Positions 9,838 to 15,409 of a DNA stretch of 15,451 nt are shown here, in pieces. The stretch's first letter is position 1. Each line of letters opens with the position of its first letter. The notes beneath the pieces are model-generated. The model was not told where the DNA came from. It searched no databases and worked only from the letters and a program-made list of their open reading frames with translations. Source of the DNA: JBGTBQ01 sp041749275 (GTDB lineage Bacteria > Acidobacteriota > Blastocatellia > Pyrinomonadales > Pyrinomonadaceae); contig JBGTBQ010000072.1 in the NCBI GenBank assembly GCA_041749275.1, positions 1-15,451 on the forward strand, in the 5' to 3' direction. The position numbers and the translations under genes are program-made.

Positions 9838-10473
9838 CTATGCGCTGGCCTGATTCCCCACGCCTTTAGCGAGCCGCTTCTCGCAGGCGTCCCAGTCAAT
9901 GTTGGAGAAGAACGCCTCGATGTACTTCGGGCGCTCCGCCGGTTTGTAGTCGAGCAGAAAGGCGTGCTCCCACACGTCCATCACGAGCACGGGGACGAAG
10001 CCGGCGACGTTGCCCGTCTCGTGCAGGCTGATCCAGTGGTTCGAGAGCCGCCCGTTCCGCGGATTCTGGTAGCACATGGCCCAGCCCACGCCGCGCATCT
10101 TGCCGATGCCGACGAAGTCCGCCTTCCAGATGTCGTAGCTGCCGAACGAGCTTTCCGCCGCTTTGGCGAAGGCCGAGGCTTGATCGGGGTCGGTGGTGGT
10201 CGAACCCTTCTTCATGTTCTCGAAGTAGTATTCGTGCAGCACCATGCCGTTGTACTCAAAGCCCAGACGGCGCGTCAGCTCCGAGTAGGCGGGCATCTCC
10301 TCCTGATCAACCTTGCCGTCGGCGAGAAACCCGGAAATCTTCTCCGTCAGGTTGTTCGTCTCCTTGACGTAGCCTGCATAGAGTTTGAAGTGCATCTCCA
10401 GCGTTTGGTCTGAGATGCCGTTCAGGCCGGAGAGGTCGAATTGCCTCGGTTTATAGGTCAAGCTGGTATCCAT
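9838..10473 (-). CDS. sodB: Superoxide dismutase, Fe/Mn family
   Basis: A 211-residue cytoplasmic protein (no signal peptide) that dismutates superoxide. The four metal ligands of the Fe/Mn family are in place: His28 (EMHFKLYAGYV, with Tyr35), His79 (MVLHEYYFEN), and Asp165 and His169 (VMDVWEHAF). The GVGWAM stretch (127-132) corresponds to the usual GSGWAW. Two departures are visible. The usual NAAQVWNH before the second histidine is YNGMVLH, so the Fe-type Gln is Gly75. The position 15 residues before Asp165, where E. coli-type MnSOD has the outer-sphere Gln region, is His150, as I recall for mycobacterial and archaeal enzymes. Metal preference therefore cannot be called; the gene symbol is generic. 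AAGGAG is 6 nt before the ATG. TTGACG (10657-10652) with AAGTGT-complement 17 nt downstream is a weak promoter candidate. It is apparently monocistronic. Confidence 0.93.
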   Translation of the reverse strand: MDTSLTYKPRQFDLSGLNGISDQTLEMHFKLYAGYVKETNNLTEKISGFLADGKVDQEEMPAYSELTRRLGFEYNGMVLHEYYFENMKKGSTTTDPDQASAFAKAAESSFGSYDIWKADFVGIGKMRGVGWAMCYQNPRNGRLSNHWISLHETGNVAGFVPVLVMDVWEHAFLLDYKPAERPKYIEAFFSNIDWDACEKRLAKGVGNQASA

Positions 10474-10675
10474 ATCTTCTCCTTCACATAAAATTGCGAG
10501 GGCGGCGTCAACGAGCCTGCCGCCGCGCCGCGTGTGGGTCTACGCTCCGACGCCCGCTCGCGCGGGGTGTCGCTTCTCCTTCAACTTCTCGACGGCGCAG
10601 GTTCGAGTGTAACTCCCGAACATCCCCGAAGTGTGGCGAATGAGTTGAGAGCGTCAAGCATTAATGTTGCGCCGT

Positions 10676-10726
10676 AGAAAATAGAGCGCGGCGACGCGCC
10701 TTCGAAAGCGTCGTCCGCCGCGCTCT
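10676..10726 (-). terminator. Terminator of the PuuD-like membrane protein gene
   Basis: AGAGCGCGGCG (10683-10693) pairs with CGCCGCGCTCT (10716-10726), extended by an inner GACGC/GCGTC stem after a bulge. On the minus strand TATTTTC follows. It lies 35 bp beyond the stop codon at 10761. A T4 tract on the plus side could make it bidirectional. The rest of the 287-bp space up to the SOD start (10474-10675) contains the SOD promoter region and nothing else I can name. Confidence 0.7.
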
Positions 10727-10760
10727 CAGTTTTCGTCGAGACGCGCGCTCTTCCCCGCGG

Positions 10761-11564
10761 CTACTTGCCGAGGATGACGTAGTCGCCGTGCGAAGTCGCC
10801 ATGAAGAAGAGCATCGGGAGCGAGAGCCACGCGTTGGTGCGCGAGGCGAGGAAAGCGCGGCGCGCGAGCGCGGCGTCCGGCGGCGTCCCGGCGGCGGTGG
10901 CCGCGATGATGCGCTTCTGCGCGGGCCAGATGATGCCCCACACGTTGAGGAGCATAATCAGGCCGAGCGCCCCGCCGATGCCGATGGAGAAGGTCTTGTT
11001 GCTCGCGTAGGAGTTGGCGCGCGCGCCCGTCCCGGCGGTCAACTGCCCGTTCAGCCACCACACGATCACGACCGCCATCAGGACGGAGAGCACGGCGACC
11101 GCGACGCCGAGGATTCTACCGTCCTTCGAGAGCGCCGAGAGCAGCCCGAAGTTATAAATCGCCCATGCGACGATGCCGATGACGAGCCAGACCAGCAGGA
11201 TAAGGCCGAGGCTCGCGCTCCCGCCCGCCGCATTGGCGTTTACTACGTCGGCCTTGAGGATGTACATCGCGTAGTAGCCGAGGCCCGCGATTACTGTCAC
11301 GAGCGCGCCCCAGCGGAAATACCACAACGCGCGCGGCATCAGTTCGGGCACCACTATCTTCTTCGTCGGCCCGTCGAGCGCCTTCATAAAGTTGACGTTG
11401 ACGAGGTTGAAGAAATAGAGGATGCCGATCCACGTGATGCCGGCGACGAAGTGCGACCAGCGCAGGATGATGCGTGTCAGGTCAGCCGCGTCGGGCGCGT
11501 GGAAGATACCGCCGTCCTGAAACAGGCCGAGGCTGACCGGCAGTTGAAAGATTGACTCGAACAT
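10761..11564 (-). CDS. Membrane protein of the urate-oxidase-N / PuuD membrane-domain family
   Basis: A 267-residue inner-membrane protein with about six hydrophobic helices (approximately 33-57, 80-103, 117-142, 150-172, 193-213 and 243-264). The pattern RWSHFVAGITWIGILYFFN (35-53), with His38 and an N-V-x-F after it, and the terminal TSHGDY (His259) are typical of the family named after PuuD (Urate_ox_N). Histidines at helix ends suggest heme or quinone contact, but this is unproven. Characterised PuuD is about 400 residues, with a C-terminal cytochrome c domain that takes the electrons; no CxxCH is present here, and no cytochrome or purine-catabolism gene is adjacent. Urate oxidation is therefore not supported; a redox membrane protein of unknown role is the safer call. 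GGAGG is 6 nt before the ATG. It is its own unit, with a terminator behind it and the ferredoxin terminator ahead of it. Confidence 0.8.
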   Translation of the reverse strand: MFESIFQLPVSLGLFQDGGIFHAPDAADLTRIILRWSHFVAGITWIGILYFFNLVNVNFMKALDGPTKKIVVPELMPRALWYFRWGALVTVIAGLGYYAMYILKADVVNANAAGGSASLGLILLVWLVIGIVAWAIYNFGLLSALSKDGRILGVAVAVLSVLMAVVIVWWLNGQLTAGTGARANSYASNKTFSIGIGGALGLIMLLNVWGIIWPAQKRIIAATAAGTPPDAALARRAFLASRTNAWLSLPMLFFMATSHGDYVILGK

Positions 11565-11776
11565 TTACGTCCTCCGAAAAATGTGGGGTGACTTTCCGTC
11601 GTCCGTATCCATCCGGTTGGCTGCACGGGTGCGGACGGGAGAGAGCCGAAGCCAGTAGTCTCAGCGGCCCTTGCATGGCGGCGAAAACTGTCCGATTGCT
11701 CTTCGGCGTGGAGTGCGAAAAATTACGAACGGTACGCGCGAGAGATTAGCACCAACCTCGTGCGGGCGCAATAAAG

Positions 11777-11804
11777 TCGTGATTCGTAAATCGTGATTCG
11801 TAAA
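11777..11804. repeat. Two exact tandem copies of a 14-bp unit
   Basis: TCGTGATTCGTAAA occurs at 11777-11790 and again at 11791-11804, followed by TCG of a third copy. It directly abuts the ferredoxin terminator. It is another reiterated-word element of the kind seen in five other intergenic spaces of this window, here without an inverted partner. Confidence 0.9.
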
Positions 11805-11805
11805 T

Positions 11806-11840
11806 CGAAAAAGCGGCGGCTCAGGTCGAGCCGCCGCCGC
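11806..11840 (-). terminator. Intrinsic terminator of the ferredoxin / Fe-S operon
   Basis: GCGGCGGCTC (11813-11822) and GAGCCGCCGC (11828-11837) form a 10-bp perfect stem with a 5-nt loop. On the minus strand it is followed by TTTTTCGATTT. It lies about 40 bp past the ferredoxin stop and marks the end of the sufR-mrp-erpA-ferredoxin direction of transcription. Confidence 0.88.
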
Positions 11841-11879
11841 TTTCATTCTTCAGGTCAGCGCGTGTGCGCCGCCGCCCCG

Positions 11880-12215
11880 TCAGCCTTCGACGGGACGCGG
11901 CCCCGCGTCAATGCCCTTCACGCTCGCCTGATTGACGACGCGCACCTTTAACTCGTCGCCCACGTGCACTTGGCACGACAGGCGGATGTTTTCGGCGAGG
12001 CCCGTCTCGCGCGCCAGACGCTCGCGCTCGCGCTCGCCGATCTCGCCGGGGTCGCCCGCCAGCACCTCGACGCGGCAGGTCGTGCACTTCGCGTTGCCGC
12101 CGCAGCGGTGCAAAATATCTATACCCGCGTCTTCGAGCGCCAGCACGAGCTTGCGCCCGTCGGCGGCCTCGAACGCTTGCGTCCCCGTCGCGGTTTCGGC
12201 TTCGATCTTCGGCAT
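11880..12215 (-). CDS. fdx: [2Fe-2S] ferredoxin, adrenodoxin/ISC type
   Basis: A 111-residue soluble ferredoxin. The cluster ligands are Cys38, Cys44 and Cys47 in CGGNAKCTTC, then Cys81 in RLSCQV. The C-x5-C-x2-C spacing is that of adrenodoxin/putidaredoxin and bacterial ISC ferredoxins, not the C-x4-C-x2-C of plant-type proteins. Beta-grasp features are visible: an opening strand, a DGRKLVLALEDAGI helix, and a closing KVRVV strand. The last 15 residues (SVKGIDAGPRPVEG) form a tail. AGGAG is about 7 nt before the ATG. It follows erpA on the same strand after 176 bp containing a palindrome. Given these neighbours, electron supply for Fe-S assembly or for Fe-S enzymes is likely, but its redox partner is not shown here. 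Confidence 0.93.
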   Translation of the reverse strand: MPKIEAETATGTQAFEAADGRKLVLALEDAGIDILHRCGGNAKCTTCRVEVLAGDPGEIGERERERLARETGLAENIRLSCQVHVGDELKVRVVNQASVKGIDAGPRPVEG

Positions 12216-12281
12216 CGTTTTTCTCCTGTGATTAGAAGTTTATCTCAATTTTGGGTAGGGCCTTCGGCGGGCGGATTTCTA

Positions 12282-12364
12282 ACGCAGAGTACGCAGAGGA
12301 ATCGCAGAAGACGCGGAGGATTGAACTCTCCGCGTCCTCTGCGATTCCTCTGCGTACTCTGCGT
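12282..12364. repeat. 37-bp inverted repeat of ACGCAGAG words between erpA and ferredoxin genes
   Basis: Arms 12282-12318 and 12328-12364 match at 36 of 37 positions around a 9-nt loop. Each arm reiterates CGCAGAG/CGCGGAG. On the minus strand it lies 27 bp after the erpA stop and 66 bp before the ferredoxin start, so a transcript crossing it would carry a very stable hairpin that could end, process or protect the erpA mRNA. Confidence 0.93.
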
Positions 12365-12391
12365 CTAAATACCGCGCCCCGAACGCTCGAC

Positions 12392-12775
12392 TTACGCCGT
12401 GAACGAAGAGCCGCAGCCGCAGCCGCCAGTCGCGTTCGGGTTCGTGAAGGTGAAGCCCGAACCCATGACGTTCGTCACGTAGTCAATCTCGACGCCGTTC
12501 AGATACTGCGCGCTGAACATGTCCACGAACAGACGCACGCCGCCCGACGTGAAGATGTGGTCGTTCGCGCGCGACTCTTCTTCGATGTTGAGGCTGTACT
12601 GAAAACCCGAACAGCCGCCCGGCACGACGCGCACGCGCAGGCCCGCCGCCTCCGGCAAACCCTCTTCGCCCGACATGAACTTTTTGATCTCTTCCGCCGC
12701 CGCCGCCGTGACGCCCAACGTCATGGTCGGGAGAGCCGTGGTCGGGGCGTTGGCTTCGGTTGTGTGTGTTGACAT
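12392..12775 (-). CDS. erpA: A-type Fe-S carrier protein (ErpA/IscA/SufA family)
   Basis: A 127-residue A-type carrier that holds and delivers Fe-S clusters to apoproteins. The three conserved cysteines are present: Cys55 in VVPGGCSGFQY, and Cys119 and Cys121 in GGCGCGSSF. SLNIEEE, VRLFVD and GVEIDYV between them match the family. The first 18 residues (MSTHTTEANAPTTALPTM) are a variable extension. GGAGGAG lies about 9 nt before the ATG, so the long start is preferred over Met18. ErpA, IscA and SufA are hard to separate by eye; the absence of iscSU or sufBCDS here makes ErpA-like the neutral choice. It is between mrp (96 bp upstream) and the ferredoxin gene, under the probable SufR-controlled promoter. 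A small pair of palindromic words, TCAAATTTGA and TCAAATCTGA (12825-12848), lies in the mrp-erpA gap. Confidence 0.93.
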   Translation of the reverse strand: MSTHTTEANAPTTALPTMTLGVTAAAAEEIKKFMSGEEGLPEAAGLRVRVVPGGCSGFQYSLNIEEESRANDHIFTSGGVRLFVDMFSAQYLNGVEIDYVTNVMGSGFTFTNPNATGGCGCGSSFTA

Positions 12776-12871
12776 CTCTTTTTCTCCTCCGCTGTGATAA
12801 TTCCAGATTCGACCCGAGTGAATCTCAAATTTGAAGCCTCAAATCTGAAACCACTTTAACATTAAAACAGG

Positions 12872-13954
12872 CTAACGAGCTTTGCCCAATACGACAAGCT
12901 CCGGCTTCATGGCCTCGATGGACACCTGCCGCGCCACCTCTTCGGCGATGTGGCGCAGCGCCGCCGCCTGCGGCGACTTGGGGTGGCTCACGACGACGGG
13001 CGTGCCCGCGTCGCCGCCCTCTCGCACCTCCATCCCCAGCGGCACCGCGCCGAGAAACGGGACGCCGTACTGTTCGGCGAGCCGCTGCCCGCCGCCCTCA
13101 CCGAAGATGTTGTAGCGCGTGCCCGTGTCGGGCGCGACAAAGTAGCTCATATTCTCGACGACGCCGAGCACGGGCACGTTCACCGTCTCGAACATCCTGA
13201 GCGCGCGCCGCACGTCGGCGAGCGCGACCTCCTGCGGCGTCGTCACCATCACCGCGCCCTGCACGGACACAAGCTGCGCCAGAGAGAGCTGCACGTCGCC
13301 CGTCCCCGGCGGCATGTCCACGATCAGGTAATCCAACTCGCCCCAAATGACATCCTGTAAAAACTGCCGCACGAGGCTATGCAAAATCGGCCCGCGCACA
13401 ATCATCGGCTCGTCGCCCGGCTTCAGGACGGCCATGGACATCAGACGAATGCCGTGCGCTTCGAGCGGCACCAGCTTGTTGACATTGACGCGCGGTTGCA
13501 AGTGGCCGACGCCGAGCATCTGCGGCACGTTCGGCCCGTATACGTCCGCGTCCATCAGGCCGACGCGCGCGCCATTCCGTCCGAGCGCCACGGCCAGATT
13601 GACCGCGACCGTGGACTTGCCGACGCCGCCCTTGCCCGACGAGACGGCGACGATATTGCGGACGCCCTCGACCGTCAGCTTCTCTCCGAGGCCGCGACCT
13701 TTCGGCACCTCCGCATCCATCGTGACCTTCACCGACTTCACGCCCGGAAGCTCAGAGACGACATCGCGCGCCTGTCCCTCCAACTGCTCGCGCACGGGGC
13801 ACGCCGGGGTTGTCAGCACGATGCGGAACGAAACATCGCCGCCCTCGATCTTCAAATCCTTGATGAAGCCGAGCCGCACGATGTCCTTGTGCAAGTCCGG
13901 GTCTTGCACCTGCGTCAGCGCTCCGTAAACGTCTGCTTCCGTAACTTGTGGCAT
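12872..13954 (-). CDS. mrp: Mrp/ApbC-family P-loop ATPase, Fe-S cluster carrier
   Basis: A 360-residue cytoplasmic Fe-S carrier. The N-terminal MIP18/DUF59 domain (about 1-80) has VQDPDL and TTPACP (Cys52). The ParA/MinD-like ATPase domain has the deviant Walker A SSGKGGVGKST (105-115), DADVYGPNVPQMLG (135-148) and DYLIVDMPPGTGD (208-220). The VENMSYF segment (266-272) normally continues with CPxC in ApbC/Nbp35 proteins. Here it reads VAPDTG, so the dimer-bridging CxxC is absent, as I recall for the cyanobacterial and plastid (HCF101-like) branch, whose xPPD sequence is similar. The ATG at 13954 is chosen (MPQVTEADVYGAL fits family starts). A TTG six codons upstream lies inside the ATTGACC repeat and is rejected. 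No strong ribosome site is visible. It is 60 bp downstream of sufR and 96 bp upstream of erpA. Confidence 0.93.
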   Translation of the reverse strand: MPQVTEADVYGALTQVQDPDLHKDIVRLGFIKDLKIEGGDVSFRIVLTTPACPVREQLEGQARDVVSELPGVKSVKVTMDAEVPKGRGLGEKLTVEGVRNIVAVSSGKGGVGKSTVAVNLAVALGRNGARVGLMDADVYGPNVPQMLGVGHLQPRVNVNKLVPLEAHGIRLMSMAVLKPGDEPMIVRGPILHSLVRQFLQDVIWGELDYLIVDMPPGTGDVQLSLAQLVSVQGAVMVTTPQEVALADVRRALRMFETVNVPVLGVVENMSYFVAPDTGTRYNIFGEGGGQRLAEQYGVPFLGAVPLGMEVREGGDAGTPVVVSHPKSPQAAALRHIAEEVARQVSIEAMKPELVVLGKAR

Positions 13955-13959
13955 AGTTT

Positions 13960-14015
13960 CATCAATGGTCAATGGTCAATGGTGAGTGGACAAAAGCCAT
14001 CACTTATTGACCATT
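13960..14015. repeat. ATTGACC tandem words and inverted repeat in the sufR-mrp junction
   Basis: On the minus strand AATGGTCAATAAGTGA (over the last bases of sufR) is followed by TCACCATTGACCATTGACC. The inverted match is AATGGTCAAT plus GTGA on both sides, around a short loop, with one side reiterating the 7-nt word ATTGACC about three times. The element spans nearly the whole 60-bp gap and overlaps both the sufR stop codon and the possible TTG start of mrp, so it could influence mrp translation. Confidence 0.8.
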
Positions 14016-14653
14016 CACGGTTTACTGGTTTCCAGTTTCGGTCTCAAAACTCTGTACGCGCAACGCGTCGCGCCGCCCGCGATGCGCGACTCGCGGAAGA
14101 CTTCCGTGGCGAGCAACTCGCGGTAGACGATCAATTCCTGATCGCAGAGCTGCCGGTACTCGCGCGCCAACTCCGCCTGCGGGCAGTTCCATTCGGTCAA
14201 AATGTAAGAACCGTCTTCCAGTTCTTCGGCCTCCGCTTCGTAACCCATCTCGCCGAGCATCTCCGTCAGCCGCCGCACACGCGCGTCGAAGTCTAAACTT
14301 TCGAGCTGTGGACGCAAAGAGCCGATGGTCTCGCTCGCGCAGCCGCAGAAGATCGTGTTCAAACCGCGCTCGCCCCACACCTCGCCGATCTGTTTGAGCA
14401 TGGACTTGGCGAACAGGTCATAGCGGCGCGGGAACAACTCCTCGGCCTTCGGCGTCAGGCGAAAGACGTGCGCGGGCCGCCCACGGTCGCCGCGCTCCGG
14501 CGCGTGCGCGACGTAGCCCTCGCGCTCCAACACGTCGAGATGTTTTCTGACGCACTGCTTCGACACACCGAGCGACGATGCCAACTCGTCCGCGCTGACG
14601 CCTCCGCGCGCGCGCAACTGCTGCACGATCTCCTCGCGCGAGGCTCCGAGCAT
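14015..14653 (-). CDS. sufR: SufR-like Fe-S-sensing transcriptional regulator (DeoR-type winged helix)
   Basis: A protein of 212 residues from ATG 14653, or 219 from a GTG at 14674. The numbering here is for the longer form. The N-terminus is a winged helix (SREEIVQQLRARGGVSADEL, LGVSKQCVRKHLDVLEREGY, 12-54), then RGRPAHVFRLTPKAEELFP. The C-terminal half has EWNCPQAELAREYRQLCDQE with Cys164 and Cys177 (C-x12-C) and a final Cys205 in GGATRCAYRV, the arrangement of SufR proteins that bind a [4Fe-4S] cluster and repress Fe-S genes. Where four-Cys SufR proteins would have a further cysteine, Glu191 is seen. Cys110 and Cys112 (FCGC) are extra. The ATG start is preferred because the predicted transcription start (about 14677) would leave only about 3 nt before the GTG. 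It is the first gene before mrp, erpA and the ferredoxin gene, and its promoter carries a SufR-type operator. Confidence 0.88.
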   Translation of the reverse strand: MLGASREEIVQQLRARGGVSADELASSLGVSKQCVRKHLDVLEREGYVAHAPERGDRGRPAHVFRLTPKAEELFPRRYDLFAKSMLKQIGEVWGERGLNTIFCGCASETIGSLRPQLESLDFDARVRRLTEMLGEMGYEAEAEELEDGSYILTEWNCPQAELAREYRQLCDQELIVYRELLATEVFRESRIAGGATRCAYRVLRPKLETSKP

Positions 14654-14683
14654 ATGTTTGACGGTGGCGACCACGACAAAGCT

Positions 14684-14713
14684 ATGCTACTTTTACGTCG
14701 AATCTTTTGTCAA
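14684..14713 (-). promoter_or_regulatory. Promoter of sufR (and probably mrp-erpA)
   Basis: On the minus strand a perfect TTGACA -35 (14713-14708) is followed after 18 nt by TAGCAT (14689-14684), a 4-of-6 match to the -10 consensus. The predicted start is near 14677. The -35 hexamer is inside the palindromic operator at 14709-14726, so binding there would block RNA polymerase. Confidence 0.7.
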
Positions 14714-14726
14714 CCGGGCGGTTGAC
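14709..14726. promoter_or_regulatory. Probable SufR operator (CAAC-N6-GTTG palindrome)
   Basis: GTCAACCGGGCGGTTGAC is an 18-bp palindrome with 8-bp perfect arms. It contains CAAC (14711-14714), six bases, and GTTG (14721-14724), exactly the CAAC-N6-GTTG inverted repeat I recall as the cyanobacterial SufR site. It overlaps the -35 box of the gene for the SufR-like protein itself. I found no other exact CAAC-N6-GTTG match when reading through the window. Confidence 0.75.
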
Positions 14727-14958
14727 TTATTTGATTCCGACGCCGGCAATTCAGACGTTATCAGGCAGTTTATGGCAATTTTGCCCGGCTTTGCACAAAA
14801 TTAACAACCTGCATATTTTTTAAGTAGGCTGCACAAAAATTCAAAGCCGCAAGCTCTACACTGCAAGGCCGCGCGCGCACCCTCCTGCACACGCGGCCTC
14901 GCGGCACAGCCCGCCCCCCTCGGCGGGCGTGCGGCGGGAGCGCGACCACCCTTCCGCG
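14727..14958. other. Intergenic space between response regulator stop and sufR operator
   Basis: There is no gene in these 232 bp. Two inverted repeats follow the response regulator stop: GCCCGCC/GGCGGGC (about 14909-14929) and AGGCCGCG/CGCGGCCT (about 14865-14898). Neither has a convincing U-run on the minus strand, so terminator calls would be weak. The part nearest the operator (14727-14850) is AT-rich with no recognisable second operator. Confidence 0.45.
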
Positions 14959-15321
14959 CTACCGCTCAACCAACCTTCTGACTGTCCCGACTATCAGCCC
15001 CACATCGTCCGGCTTCCGCAAAAATGCGTCCACGCCCGCACCCCGCGCCTCCGCCTCCGCTTCACTCCCCGATAGCATGATGATCGGCGTCCGCCTCCGG
15101 TGCGGTAGCTGGCGAGCGTAACGCACCAACTCCAGCCCGTTGACGTGGGGCAGGTGGTTATCCACGATGAGCAGGTCGTAACGGGCTTCGCTCGCTAGCC
15201 GCCTGAGCGCCACGGCCCCGTCCGCACAACTGACCACGCGCCAGCCCTCCGTCTCCAAAGTGTCTTTGACGGCTTCGGCGACGAGCTTGTGATCTTCGAC
15301 GTAAAGAATGATGAGGCGCAC
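14959..15321 (-). CDS. Single-domain response regulator (CheY-like receiver)
   Basis: A protein of 120 residues consisting only of a receiver domain. The acidic pair Glu9-Asp10 (ILYVEDH), the phosphoacceptor Asp54 (LLIVDNHLPHVNGLEL), Ser84 (IIMLSGS) and Lys103 (FLRKP) are all present. It therefore should be phosphorylated by a histidine kinase that is not in the window. There is no output domain, so it acts by protein-protein contact or as a phosphorelay step. The start is GTG (VRLIILYVED), with no ATG available before Met82 and no ribosome site; an AT-rich AAATATATCACAA stretch just before it could be a -10 region of a leaderless message. Nothing nearby shows which pathway it serves. Confidence 0.9.
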   Translation of the reverse strand: MRLIILYVEDHKLVAEAVKDTLETEGWRVVSCADGAVALRRLASEARYDLLIVDNHLPHVNGLELVRYARQLPHRRRTPIIMLSGSEAEAEARGAGVDAFLRKPDDVGLIVGTVRRLVER

Positions 15322-15409
15322 TTGTGATATATTTCGGCGCGTTCGAGTCTTTGAAAACTAAAGGCAACGGGTCGGATGCGTAGCGCGGCTCACCCTCAAC
15401 CCCGGAGAG

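Larger units (their letters stand above)
11565..11879. other. Intergenic space between ferredoxin stop and PuuD-like start
   Basis: These 315 bp hold the ferredoxin terminator (11806-11840) and a two-copy 14-bp tandem repeat (11777-11804); the remainder must contain the PuuD-like promoter. On the minus strand TTGCGC, 17 nt, TAATCT (about 11773-11745) is a weak candidate. Short open frames crossing it look like chance translation of the repeat. Confidence 0.5.

Noticed and set aside
13955..13972. TTG start for mrp giving six extra residues
   Set aside because: The TTG lies inside the ATTGACC repeat; family members begin near MPxVT, matching the ATG at 13954. It is kept only as a possible alternative.
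14864..14930. GC-rich inverted repeats after the response regulator as intrinsic terminators
   Set aside because: The stems are plausible, but no U-run follows on the minus strand, so I mention them only in the intergenic entry.
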